Source: Maratus speciosus (lineage: Eukaryota > Arthropoda > Arachnida > Araneae > Salticidae). Taken from it: a stretch of DNA of 64,000 nt. The stretch covers positions 444,541,502 through 444,605,501 of the forward strand of contig OZ010794.1 in NCBI GenBank assembly GCA_963932465.1, given 5' to 3'. The translations under genes and the position numbers were made by a program. Under the pieces are notes generated by a model, which made no database searches, was not told the DNA's origin, and saw nothing but the letters and a program-made list of their open reading frames with translations. Every line of letters starts with the position of its first letter. The stretch's first letter is position 1. Shown piece after piece: positions 44,558 through 58,511 of this stretch.

Positions 44558-44981
44558 AAAAAAGGAAGATTGTTTTTTTCATGATAAAAAAAGAAAAGAA
44601 TCCTTCGTTCAGTCTCTACATACTTATAAAAGAAAAGAGCTGAAAAATTCGTAGATAATCGATTCAAGAAAACGCACCAGCGATGGGCCACTTAAGGATA
44701 TTTATCTCATTATTATTAAACTGTTAGTGAATTAAAAAATACATATACATATTTTTTTAGCCCAGTCCTAACCTTCGTGTATCAGAATAAACATTCAAAG
44801 TTTCATAATATATTCTTTAGAAAAAAAAGAAAAGTAAAAACTCTTACCTTCCTCTATGCTCCAGTTGTGGGCCTAGTCAATTTCTGATGCATGAATCTTT
44901 AAGTTTCTGGCTTATCCAACAAATAATTTACAATATAATAGAGTATATCGATAGCAGTTTAATTTAAAATAAAACATAATA

Positions 44982-45188
44982 TTAACACTAGACGACCGAA
45001 AATTTTACTCAAGTTTCATAAAAATATTTCACACCAGAATTTTTATTTAAAATTATTTGACTGATTTATTTAACGTAAATCTGCGTGGTTTAAATGTAAC
45101 TTATTTTACGAAAGAATTTCTGGTTCCAGTTGACATTTAATCATATGGTCGAAGTCGGATCGACTCCTTCCGGGTGTTCTAGAGTTAA
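44982..45188. mobile_element. piggyBac-type (TTAA) MITE
   Basis: TTAA at both ends with inverted ends CACTAGACGACCG and CTCTAGAACACCCG. 207 bp. Confidence 0.7.
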
Positions 45189-45666
45189 AGAAAAAAATTT
45201 TTAAATAAAAAAATATCTCCTGATATCTCTAAGAATTTGCCAGAAAATCTGTTTTTGAAGACACTCTAGAACGTAAACAAATGTACCAGCAGAAAAAAAA
45301 AACAATTATTCCAAACAGTTTATGGAAAGTTAATTTTTAAGTATATTAATTTCTTTCAGTCGTTTTCAAGAAAAGCATTTTAGGTTTGTTTTTAAACTTT
45401 AAAAAAGAGTAGCCCACTATAGGAGCATCTACCTTACTCGTGGTCACCGATTTTATAAATGCATTTTTAAGAAAACTGAGTTTAAAATTTTTGTGTTCTA
45501 TTTAAAATACGATACTTGTTATTTTTCTTTACTTACATAGAATCGCTATAGAATCATCTATTCCAGCACCATAAAGCAGTGTATTCGCTCTTCAATTTAT
45601 ACGGCCTCTGTAACTGAAATTTGTAAAAAAAAAAACGGTTTTTCGAAATTTACGACTAGTAATCCC

Positions 45667-45883
45667 TTAACCCTTTCAGGGCAAGGTACTTGTATTCGTA
45701 AAATGCTTAAATAATTCAATTACACCAGTATTTACAAGAAAATCTATTTGTAAGCAAATAAAAGTATAATTCAGCGTACTTAATAATAGGGAAATATTCT
45801 TAAAATGTCCTGGTGCCAATGTGGCAATTAGGGATTAAAATAAGGTGATGCCATAGCTGCATCACCACCCTTCAAGGGGTTAA
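45667..45883. mobile_element. piggyBac-type (TTAA) MITE
   Basis: TTAA with ends CCCTTTCAGGGC and CCCCTTGAAGGG. Same family as 22158-22375. It abuts the right arm of the foldback region. Confidence 0.78.
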
Positions 45884-46320
45884 AGGGCACACTGTTGAAT
45901 ACTTCTGTAAAAACACAGAAAAAAAAAGAGACTCTATGTAAATTTATACTAGTTCTTGGTTAAATACATTCGATTGAGTTTCTCGGTCATCATTTTACAG
46001 ACATTTCCGTTTACTGATATAAATTCACTGTAATGATTTCCGTATCTTTATTTAAAGATATTTTTATCTTTGTTATAACTTGTAATTAAAAATACACACT
46101 TTTGAAATTCTTTTACAATTTAATTAGAAACATTAAAGTACAAAATTTGGTTTAAAAATTGTTTTATTAAAATTGGAATATTTTAGGAATGGGAAATTAA
46201 TCTCTGCTGAGTTAGCGGAATTTTTATTGACAATCACTTTGTAGTTGTGCATGAAGCTTGGTAATATTAAAAGTAAATTAAAAGTAAAAGTAATTACCCG
46301 TTGAATCATCAAAGATATAG
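45884..46320. other. no gene seen
   Basis: AT-rich; the frame at 46133-46327 minus has no motif. Confidence 0.4.
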
Positions 46321-46660
46321 TAAGCATACTGTAGTGATAGCACCTACAGCACAGTCAGAAAGGTGTTCGTCTTCAAACCAGAGTACTTGGCATCGAATCT
46401 CAGTCCGGCTAGAAGTAAAACTTAAACGGTACAACAGTTCAAATTCTCTAGAAACATTCTAATTTTTCAAAGTTCAAAACTTCAATAATTTTGAACTATG
46501 AAAATGAATTAAACTATTATCATTAAAACTAAAGTAAAAAAAAATATATATATATATGGAGTTATGTGCGTTTTTATCAATGTAAATTTACAGTGTCTAC
46601 TGTAAATTTTCCGAATAATTTGGAGAATATCAGTCCGGCTAGAAGTAAAACTTAAACGAA
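46321..46660 (+). repeat. tRNA-like segment and 28-base direct repeat
   Basis: 46325-46420 has a TGTAGTGATAGCAC A-box-like word and GGCATCGAATCTC B-box-like word, so it may be a decayed SINE head. Its tail CAGTCCGGCTAGAAGTAAAA plus CTTAAACG recurs exactly 230 bp downstream (near 46630). A hairpin AAATTTACAGT/ACTGTAAATTT lies at about 46582-46608. Confidence 0.45.
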
Positions 46661-46782
46661 TAATTTCTCTGTTTTATAACAAAATCCTTGTTTTCCAGTC
46701 TCTGTAATTTTACATCAGACTTAAGATAAAGGATTACCAGCAGATTCTCTGTAATTTCACCGAAAGGTGTTTACAGTGCAGT

Positions 46783-47608
46783 TACAGTCGGACCTCGTTT
46801 TCCCGACACCCGGTTTTCAAGTCACTCCGCTTATTACGTCCCGATTTTCTGTATATGATTTTAATTTAAATAAATTGCGGATTTTACGTCGCTGAATAAT
46901 TTTCAACTCCAGATATTCCGACGGTTTAGGAAAATTGTCCATTTTTTATAATCCATCTTATAAGCACGGCAGTTAAGCGGTAAGAAATGTTTTAGCCAAA
47001 ATTTTCACAAAAGCTGTCTTATCCATTGAGATAAATGAGAAATTTTACTTCAATCCTATTCTGAATAAATAAACCCCCAACACTATGAATTACCCACTTA
47101 AGTTCCAGATAGACGTATCTGTCTACTCGCTGATTTTTTGTTCTGGCCAGGCGGCGCTTTCTTGTGGCTACACGGCGTTTTTCATCCGAGTAAAACCGAA
47201 GCATTGCATTGCATTGAAACAATCAGAAATTACCTAACATCCATTTCTGAAACAACGCATATTGATTACAATTCATTGCATAATATTGAAAAAATAATCG
47301 TGTGAAGCACATCTAGGGATAAGCAAACCTTCATTATTTAATATTTCATGTAACATTAAAAAAACAAATCATCATAAATGTGATTTCTATTCTTTTTTCA
47401 TTTTGTTTTTGTGTTTATTTTGTTTAATAATCATGTTTTATTGAATAAAACTGCAAGAACAGTTATGAATTTAATATTGTCCTAAATTAATTAAAAAGAC
47501 AGCTTTTTATAAACATGTTTTTCTCCAACTCCGTTTACCGCGACACTCCGCTTATGACGACAATTTTTTCTGGATATTAGATTGTCGGGATAACGAGGTT
47601 CGACTGTA
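46783..47608. mobile_element. pogo/Tigger-type MITE
   Basis: Inverted ends TACAGTCGGACCTCGTTTTC and TACAGTCGAACCTCGTTATC, both followed by CCGACA, at TA. Subterminal CACTCCGCTTAT words occur on both sides. 826 bp, no transposase motif found. Confidence 0.8.
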
Positions 47609-48239
47609 TTATAGTAACTTTAACTGACTACTGCTCAATGTGAAATTTCCTTCATAATCCTGCAAATGTCAACTGCAATAAAAACCGATTTAGGATTCAT
47701 CTGATATCTCGACAGTCTGAATAAAAGAGATCTAGCATAATGTTTAATCATGTAATTAGTTCATAAATAAACCGAAAGGAAACGAATTTTCACTTATAGT
47801 ACACATATTTTAGTTTAGATGCAACGCAAAGACTTCTTTCTGACATAAAATTTAATGCTAACTGCAAAATGTTTATTTTATATCACAAGGATTACATTTA
47901 GCTTAATTTCATATATAATAAAAAAATTAAATATCAAATGCATACTTTTCTAGTTACTAAAAAATTACACTTTTTTATATATACATTCCGGAAAATTTTT
48001 TATTCGATATTCTGGAAAAAAATAACTTTTGGCAGTTTCTTTATGGAAATAAGAATGAACATAATGGGCAAAATAAAATCGCGAAAAATATAACAAGGAA
48101 AAAAAATTCCGAATTCATGAAAAAGGCGAGATTCATTAACAGAATACACATAATTCTTGAGAACGAAAAATTCTTTCTTTTTGTGTACACAATAAATTGC
48201 TTGAAAACAGGAGCAGAAACTATAAAAAAACAAAATAAA
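47609..48239. other. no gene seen
   Basis: AT-rich; one 77-codon minus frame without a motif. Confidence 0.4.
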
Positions 48240-48982
48240 TAGGTTTTTTTTTAATTAGCGTGCGATTACATTAATTTATTACATAATAAATTGGTGAAAC
48301 CTAAGTTATTATAATGAAATGATTTGAATTCTTTTATAAGATGGTCTTAAGTGATAAGATTTTTTATAAATTGATATGATAAGTCGGTCGAATGATAAGG
48401 TTCTTTTAGGACCAGAAAATAATTCAAATGTCGGTGAAATTATAATAAAAAGTTAGAAGAATTAAATTGGTTCTTAACTCTTTCAAATTAACAAATAGTC
48501 TATGAAGATGTTTTTAGAGCACGGGGGAAAGGGAAGGATGAAAATAGTTGGGTCTTAATAACAAATTTTGGGGACCACTACAAAAACAAACACTTTTAGC
48601 AAACGAAAAAGGTGATTAATTAATGAAAATTTACAAAAATTGTTGCGTTGATTCGAAAGTTATGCATTAATATTAAATGTATAAAGATCAAATTCGCAGG
48701 ATGAAGAATCTATAATAAATAAATAAATTATAATTTGTATCTGTTAACTATTTTTCTGTTTCATTCTCTAGATTAAGGATGTGATGATGAATATGAAAGA
48801 AATCGAAAATTGTAAAAGATGTACCTAATAAAAATATGAGTAATGCATTAAGAAAGTGCCTTTATAAAAGAGTAGCGAAATACGCAAACCTGGCTAGCTC
48901 ACATGGGACGTCTTGTTCAAGCTATTGCGAACTACATTTCAGAAGGAGGTTTATACCCTCAAAATAAATTTTCTCAAAAAAC

Positions 48983-49014
<32 letters not shown>

Positions 49015-49140
49015 AGACAGAAAGTTTCCGGAACATCCTTGTGGTTGAAAGAGATTTTTTTTGTTGTTGTTTGATGAAACTAAGGCTTTTTTTCCACTAA
49101 AGAATTTCGGGAAATTTTGAGTTGATGTTCGTGTTTTTTT

Positions 49141-49175
<35 letters not shown>

Positions 49176-49300
49176 TTTTGAAGGGAAAAGAACACACATA
49201 AAAATTCCGTATTTTATACTAAAAAGTGCTATTGAGCAGATTTTCCGGAACACCCCTGTGATTTGAATATCTTAGATTGAAAGATTTCTGATAAATTTTC
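48240..49300 (+). repeat. tandem duplication, copy 1
   Basis: Aligns with 49602-50780 (offset about 1,362 bp) over almost its whole length, for example AATTAGCGTGCGATTACATT, GGACCACTACAAAAAC and TGTGATTTGA.TA. It contains expanded A and T tracts (48983-49012, 49133-49161) that are absent or short in copy 2. Confidence 0.82.
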
Positions 49301-49309
49301 TGTCTTTTG

Positions 49310-49477
49310 CATTGATGGAACAGTGGCGCAGCAGAGAATCAATTGACATTGCTAAATTTTAATAGTTATTCTTCGTCTTGTTTCAGGACAGAATTTCAGA
49401 GAATTTTTAAGTCGAAGAATACCATAAAAATTTAGTGGTGACAATCACCCAATTGCTGCGCCAATGTTCCATCACTG
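49310..49477. mobile_element. hAT-type MITE between the duplication copies
   Basis: Inverted ends CATTGATGGAACAGTGGCGC and CAGTGATGGAACATTGGCGC, with an 8-bp duplication GTCTTTTG (49302-49309 and 49478-49485). 168 bp, almost entirely palindromic. Confidence 0.82.
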
Positions 49478-49601
49478 GTCTTTTGAGTAAAAATGGGAAA
49501 ATCAAAGTGAAAAACTTTATGTTTTACTGGAATATAATCAATAGAAAAATACATGGCGGTTCACGGATATATTGATATAAAATTGATATGAAACAAAATA
49601 C

Positions 49602-50780
49602 ATAGTTTTTTTTTTTTAATTTAGCATGCGATTATATTAGTTTATTACATAATAAGTAAGTGAAACCTAAGTTATTATGATGTTGTGGTTTGAGTTTTTT
49701 TCTTAGATGGTCTTAAGTCATTATATATTTTTTAATTTATAGGGTAAGTCAGTCAAATAAGGTTCTTTTTGGGATAGAAAATAATTCAATTATCGGTGAA
49801 ATGATAATAGAAATTGAAAAAAAAAATCTGTTTTTAACCCTTTAACTTAACAAATAGCCTATGAAGACGTTTTTAGAACACGGGTGAAAAGGGAAACAGG
49901 CAGGCAGATGAACACTGTTGCGTCTTAATAAAATTTTTATAGGACCACTACAAAAACGAACACTTTTTAACAAATGAAAAAGTTTATTAATTAATGAAAA
50001 TTTATAAAAGTTGGTGCGTTGCTTAGAAAGTTATGCGTGAATATTAATTGTGTAAAGATGAAATTCGGATGATGACGAAAATATTAAAAACACATACATT
50101 ATAATTTGTATTTGTTAACTATTTTTTTAATCCATTCCCCAGATTAGGGATGAAAAGATGAATTTGAAGAAAATGGAAAATTGCAAAAGATGTACATAAT
50201 AAAAATATGAGAAGTGCATCAAGAAAGTGCCTTATTAAAAGAGTAGCGACATACACACAGCAAGCAAGCCCAGATGTGATGTTTTTGTCCAAGCTATTGC
50301 AACCTATACTACAGAAGGCTACTGTGGTATTCATTTACACTGTTAAAAATCTGCAGCATTTGCTGCATAGTCACTCCGCCACTATTATAGAATATCTCTA
50401 TTCTGACCAGCGAGAATGCTCCATAATATAGTCAAGTAACCGCTTTCTATAAAAGCGGTGGAGTGACTAATGCAGCAAATGCTGGAGATTTTTAACAGTT
50501 TACAGTCTCAAAATAAAATTTCATAAAAGAAAAACATAAAAAGTGCGGCAGCAAGTTGCCGGAACCCCCTTGTGATTGGAATTTTTTTATGTCATTTGAT
50601 GAAATTGCTGGCTTTTGACTAGATAATTTCAGCGATTGTTTTGTGTTTTGAAGGGAAAAGGACATACCTAAAAATTCCGTTTCTTTGCAGGAAAAAGTGC
50701 TATTCAGCAGATATGCCGGAACACCAATGTGATTTGAGCAACTTGGATTGAAGGATTTCTGGTAAACTCTAAGTTAGATT
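49602..50780 (+). repeat. tandem duplication, copy 2
   Basis: Second copy of the 48240 unit. It differs by point changes and by the MITE at 50340-50498, which copy 1 lacks. Confidence 0.82.
50340..50498. mobile_element. palindromic MITE (CTGTTAAAAATC ends)
   Basis: Inverted ends CTGTTAAAAATCT; arms share CAGCATTTGCTGCA and GTCACTCC. Flanked by TTTACA at 50334-50339 and 50499-50504. Absent from the paralogous position in copy 1 (near 48950). Superfamily unclear. Confidence 0.75.
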
Positions 50781-50884
50781 GGCCCCATCTGTTTTTGTTC
50801 AAAATTCACACTAACACAGCAATAAATATAACTGTTTAACTTTATAATGAACTTGGTTAAAATCGTTGAGAATGAGATTTTATA

Positions 50885-51103
50885 GGCTAGATCCATGGGT
50901 TTTTGTAGTATAAGTCACATAGCTGATAACTGCTATGCTTGTTGGCCACCGTTATTTTCGTAAAGTTTTCTTGGTCTTATTCAAATAATGAGATATCTCC
51001 GATAAAATAAGTCACATTTTTCCGTTCGAAAATTCTGGTAGCCAAAAATCGTAGCATGTGACTTACACTACAAGTGCACGTGGAAATAGCCTATAATTAA
51101 TAT
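50885..51103. mobile_element. foldback MITE
   Basis: Arms sharing TATAGGCTA, TCCA, TGTAGT.TAAGTCACAT and GCTA in inverted order around a ~100-base centre. Confidence 0.6.
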
Positions 51104-51730
51104 AAATTTTATAAAATTTAGATGCAAAAAACCGCAAAAATTGAGAATAGCATTTTATTTCCAACAACAGATATCCAAACAGAACTGAACACAGTTGCTC
51201 ACGGGAGTTCTAGGAAGTTGTTTCGTAGTTTACATTTGGCTGCAATACCGTATGAGCCAGGTATTGAAATATTCTATGTTGTCCGAAATTCCTTTATATT
51301 TTTTGCATTATTAAAAAACTCTTTTGAGTTCTTCTTTACGAATATGTAATAATGTTTTTCGCCAAGTTGAGGGTAACTTCCACAGTATTTTACGGATACC
51401 TATTATATAAAAATTGTTTTTAACGGCGTGTTCTGAAAGCATATATTTGGTTCAGCTAATTTCATGCATATATTTTGTATTTTCAAAACATAGATTTGCA
51501 AGTGAACTATTGCAAAATCTTGCCCCTTCCTGGATTTCGCTCTGAGGCCACGTATCGTTTGTCCTATTTAAAAAAATTGGCAATCACTGTAAAGAACTTC
51601 ATTGACTTAATATTTGTCATGATACAACATCGTAAAAAAGAAAAGGATTTTTTTTTAAATATGTTATTTTAAAATTATTCTATAATTATATCTAATATCT
51701 CGACGCAGGAGCGATCGTTCGTTAGCTTCA
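51104..51730. other. no gene seen
   Basis: Two short open frames (51122-51349, 51475-51672) without recognisable motifs. Confidence 0.4.
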
Positions 51731-52195
51731 GGGCCCTGAGCCAAAGCGATATAAGTAAGCGTGCAAACTTAATGCTGGAGTCGGGCGTAAATTAACACAC
51801 TTGCGCCATCTAGCGAACGGAGTGATAATCCACATACGCGGGCTTTTAGGGCGGTGCATATTTTCTAAATCCTTTAGCCTCTCATGGATGTGAATTTTAT
51901 TTTGCCACATTGATTGCAACATAATGGCGTAACAAGAGAGGCACCCATATGCACTTGACACCACGAAGTTTTCTTCACGTTGTCAAATCGATTTCATTTA
52001 TTAATTAAGCTGAAAGAAACTTTATAATTTTAGTGGTGTGAGTAAAAAAACAGTTAGGTATTTACCTGTAGTTCACACTCCATCCGCTACGTGGCGCGTG
52101 ACCTTGATTGATGTGACCTCGCTTTTAATGTTGCGGTTACTTCTTCCATTTAAGATAGGACGCTTATTTATATCGCTTTGCCCTGAGCCCTCCCT
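51731..52195. mobile_element. DNA-transposon remnant with inverted ends
   Basis: CTGAGCCAAAGCGATATAAG on the left and, inverted, CTCAGGGCAAAGCGATATAA on the right, both followed by TAAGCGT. 465 bp. Locally higher GC than surroundings. No target duplication found. Confidence 0.6.
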
Positions 52196-52539
52196 TCATG
52201 CTTTTTGGTTTCTTTAACTCGTGTAATTTCCCTTTTAAATTTGTCCGGTTTTAAGTTTTGAATTTTTTTTTTTCGGGATAATCGGGACGTGGCTGGTGAC
52301 CTATGAACCTGACTTCCGCAAAACAGTCGGAATAAGAGAAGAAAAGCTTAAAGGACCACGGCATAATACATGGGCAAATGTTTTTAATTATTACAGCACC
52401 TTTTTCTTAATATGTTTTGTTTAAATAAAAAATAAAAATAAAGAAAAGAGCTCAATGCTAATAATAATAATAAGAAGAAGAAGAAGAAAATATTTTGTGC
52501 TATGCCTTTTATAATATTATGCACTATGCTGCAAATAAT

Positions 52540-52760
52540 TTCATATTTAAGAAATTTAAAATTATATAACTTTTATTGTTGCATTTTCTTTGTTGTACTT
52601 TTCTCTGTAGATATTTCAATTTTTATTGCCTCAATAACCATAAATCTTGACCGGCTTTGAGTTCAACAAATTACGTTGTTCACAAAATGATTCTTTTTAT
52701 GTCTACATTCTTAAAGATTTTATTTTATGATAAAAAAAGTCACAAAATTTGTACTTTTAT
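52540..52760 (+). repeat. R3 dispersed repeat, copy 1
   Basis: TTTTTATTGCCTCAATAACC and following TAAATCTT.ACCGGCTTT words recur at 61440-61640 and 62240-62480. Similarity continues patchily to the ACTTGATTTGTAATAT word at 53320. Confidence 0.65.
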
Positions 52761-53239
52761 AGTCTTTCTTAGATTTTTTTATATTCTATATTATTCTTCA
52801 TTTTTTATATTAAATATTGAAACCAGAAAATTTGATTGATGAGAATGTCATCTTTCAACTAAAAAACTTACAATATAAGATTGTCTGTCCTATTATGAAA
52901 GGATGTATTTTTTGTTAATCTGGATACATTTTAAAAATACATAATTTATATTATAAAAAAACTTTGAAAGGTCATATATCTTTTAAATTGTATTAATGAA
53001 GTTTTTTTCCCCTCCATATTAATATTATCTCTTCTATGCCGTTTTTAATATGTTAATGTTAACAATCGAAGAGTAGATAAATCATTTAACGTAAATGAAA
53101 CAAATTGTTAATTAATTAAAATCATGTTTTAAATACTATTATATGAAAGCTTAAATAAGATGCCTCTTTGAAATAGGAATTTTTTTATTTAGTCGAAGTT
53201 TTAGCGCCATTTAATGATTATTATTATTATTATTATTAT

Positions 53240-53278
<39 letters not shown>

Positions 53279-53334
53279 GCGTTCATTTGATGACGTTGGA
53301 CGCTGATGAATTAAAATAAAATTTACTTGATTTG

Positions 53335-53396
<62 letters not shown>

Positions 53397-53714
53397 TTTA
53401 AATAGTATATTTGTTCGATTTTATAGTATTTTGTGTTAGTATTATTTTAATTCAAAAACAATTTGTGGGCAAATTATGTGTTGGACCAAAAATTATAATA
53501 AAATGAATTTCAGTTTAAGTCATTCTATTCAAAACGATTAATTAGAAGCTTGATCTCATGATTGCAGAAAAAATGGTTAATTAGCTTTTCATAAAGCTGT
53601 GAAATAAATAAACAAACAAATAAATAAAAAATAAAAAGAAGAAGAAGCAGAGAATAATTGGAGGAATTAATACAAGAAAAATATTGTTAAAACAGCAACG
53701 GTAAGCTAGTTTTA
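52761..53714. repeat. AT-rich stretch with T tract and TA microsatellite
   Basis: ATT-type repeat and T tract at 53216-53275, (TA)n at 53336-53392. Otherwise nothing assignable. Confidence 0.6.
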
Positions 53715-54207
53715 GCCCTTCACTCCACCACGTGCTATATTTGGCACATGTTTAAAAGAAAAATATTTTTTTCATTATGTGACATGGATTTGGCTAATAT
53801 CCCTGTAACCGATCAAGAACAATTCAAGGAATAGAATAACACTTATTTTGTCCATGTCAGATGGTTGCATTCGACAAAAAATTAGAATTTGTTCTTCGGA
53901 AACAAACAAAAAAAATTTCCATCAAGCTATTAAGGTAAGATATTTTCATTTTTTTTTAGTGAATACTTAAAAATATTAATATAAAAAAGTTGCAGAGTGT
54001 TAAGCAGATAAAATTAATTAATTTAAGCTAATTTAGTTGCAAAATATAGCAATACAATATTTTAAAACACTAAATGTGTACGTATAGCACACACCATTAA
54101 ATATCAAATTTTTGCTGAAAATTTCAAATTTAATTTTTTTTACTATTTTTCCCATTATTAGACCGATATATAGATTAAAATAAAACATTTCAAAAAAAAT
54201 AGAAAAA

Positions 54208-54961
54208 GTCCTTCCGGTCAGTGCCGGGAGGAAGAGGTCGCTTTCATATTCCTTATTTTAAAAAAGCCAACTTATATTATTCAAACACACGAAGCTCAAT
54301 TTAGTGGAAACCGAATGTAGGAGATTCAATATTAATTTTTATCAATACTAAATCATTATGAATGAGAATTTCGCGAAATTAGTCAGCTTTATCCAAGCTG
54401 CTTTTATTTAAAGTAACTTATATTTGGATGCCAAATTTGGCAATTTCTTAAAGTGCTTGCCATTTTAAGACAACATGGTGGATGAGGCTAACTAGTGAAC
54501 TTGGTCGAGACCTTAGTAATTGCTGTGCACATGCTCACTCACATCGTAATCGATTGATATATATGAGTGCTGTCGCAGGCAAAAAAGTCCTTCCGGCCAG
54601 TGCCGGGAGGAAGAGGTAGCTTTCATATTCCTTATTTTAAAAAAGCCAACTTATATTATTCAAACACACGAAGCTCAATTAAGTGGAAACCGAATGTAGG
54701 AGATTCAATACTAATTTTTATCAATACTAAATCATTATGAATGAGAATTTCGCGAAATTAGTCAGCTTTATCCAAGCTGCTTTTATTTAAAGTAACTTAT
54801 ATTTGGCTGCCAAATTCGGCGATTCCTTAAAGTGCCTGCCATTTTAAGATAACATGGTGGATGAGGGTAACCAGTGAACTTGGTCGAGACCTTAGTAATT
54901 GCTGTGCACATGCTCACTCACATCGGAATCGGTTGATATATACGAGTGCTGCCGCAGGCAA
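54208..54961 (+). repeat. two tandem 379-bp repeats
   Basis: The words GTCCTTCCGG.CAGTGCCGG and GGAGATTCAATA.TAATTTTT recur with a period of 379 bp (54208, 54587). Each ends GCAGGCAAAA. They share the GGTGGATGAGG...TGAACTTGGTCGAGAC segment with the array that follows. Confidence 0.85.
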
Positions 54962-57155
<2,194 letters not shown>

Positions 57156-58473
57156 AATCAGATTTTTCAAAATGTCACCCACATTAGATATTGAAATTGC
57201 TATATCTGAGCCATTTTTTAAGATAAAGACAACAACAAAAAAAAAATGCTCCTGAATCCTTATATCAAGGTCAAATACTTAAGAAAGAAACCTTTTTCAA
57301 TTTCTAATTTTTTTGCACCTCACTTTAAATATATATATTTTTAATTTAATGGCCGCCATTTTGAAACAAGATGGCTCATGAAGCTGGCCAGCGAACTTGA
57401 TCGAGATAATGATGTATACTATCCACATGCCTTCTTACATCGAAATAGGCGAATACGTGTGTTATCGTGTGACAAATACAAGATCGTTTCAAAATGTTAG
57501 CCATGCTAGAAATTCAAAGTACTATAATTCAAACATTTTTTAAGATATAAACAAAAGAACAAATTTTCAGAAACAAAAACTGCTCCGGAATCTTTGTATG
57601 AAGGCCAAACACATAAAAAAAATCTTTTTCATTTTCCAATTTTTTAATACCTCATTTTAAATTAAAATTTTTTTTTAATGGCAACCTTTTGAAACAAGAT
57701 GGCGAATGAAGCTGGCCAACGAACTCGGTCGAGATATTTGTATGTACTATGTACACACCAAGGTACATCCAAATCGGTTCATAAATACGCCTGTTATCAC
57801 GTGACAAAAATCAGGACGTTTCAAAATGTCAGCAACGCTAGAAATTCAAAATGTTATAACTCAGCCATTTTTTAAAATATTGACGAAACAAAAACAGCTC
57901 CCGAATCTTTTTATCAAGGTCAAACACATAAGAAAAAAATATTTTTTCAATTTTCAATTTTTTGGTACCACATTTCAAATTTAAATTTTTCTTAAAAATT
58001 TAAATGGCCGCCAGTTTTAAACAAGATGGCGGATGAAGCTGGCCAACGAACTCGGTCGAGACATTGGTATGTACTATGCATAAACGAAGTTACATCCAAA
58101 TAGGTTCATAAATACGCCTTTTATCGCGTGACAAAATTCAGGACGTTTCAAAATGTCAGCCACGCTAGAATTGAAAATTCAATAACTCAGCCATTTTTTA
58201 AGATATAGACGAAACAAAAACTGCTCCGGAATCTTTGTATAAAGGTCAAATACATAAGAAAAAAATATTTTTCCATTTTCAATTTTTTGCTACTACATTT
58301 CAAATATTTATTTTTATTAAATTTTTAAAAATTTTAAATGGCCGCCATTTTGAAACAAAATGGCGGATGAAGCTGGCCAATGAACTCGGTCGAGACATTG
58401 GTATGTACTATGTACATACCGAATTACATCTAAATCGGCTCATAAATACGAGAGTTACAGTGTGACAAAGGTC

Positions 58474-58475
<2 letters not shown>
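57156..58475 (+). repeat. satellite-like array B, ~4 units of ~325 bp
   Basis: Restarts with the same TCAGATTTTTCAAAATGTCA sequence as array A (54966) and follows the same unit order. It is therefore a copy of the array A beginning rather than its continuation. Followed by (TA)n. Confidence 0.85.

Positions 58476-58506
<31 letters not shown>

Positions 58507-58511
<5 letters not shown>

Larger units (their letters stand above)
44130..45665. mobile_element. large foldback region, ~1.5 kb
   Basis: Arms 44140-44245 and 45525-45660 are inverted copies (GCTTTATGGTGCTGGAATAG in both), and inside them 44335-44380 pairs with 45415-45475. The core contains poly-purine runs, an A tract at 44524-44563 and a TTAA MITE at 44982. 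Confidence 0.65.
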
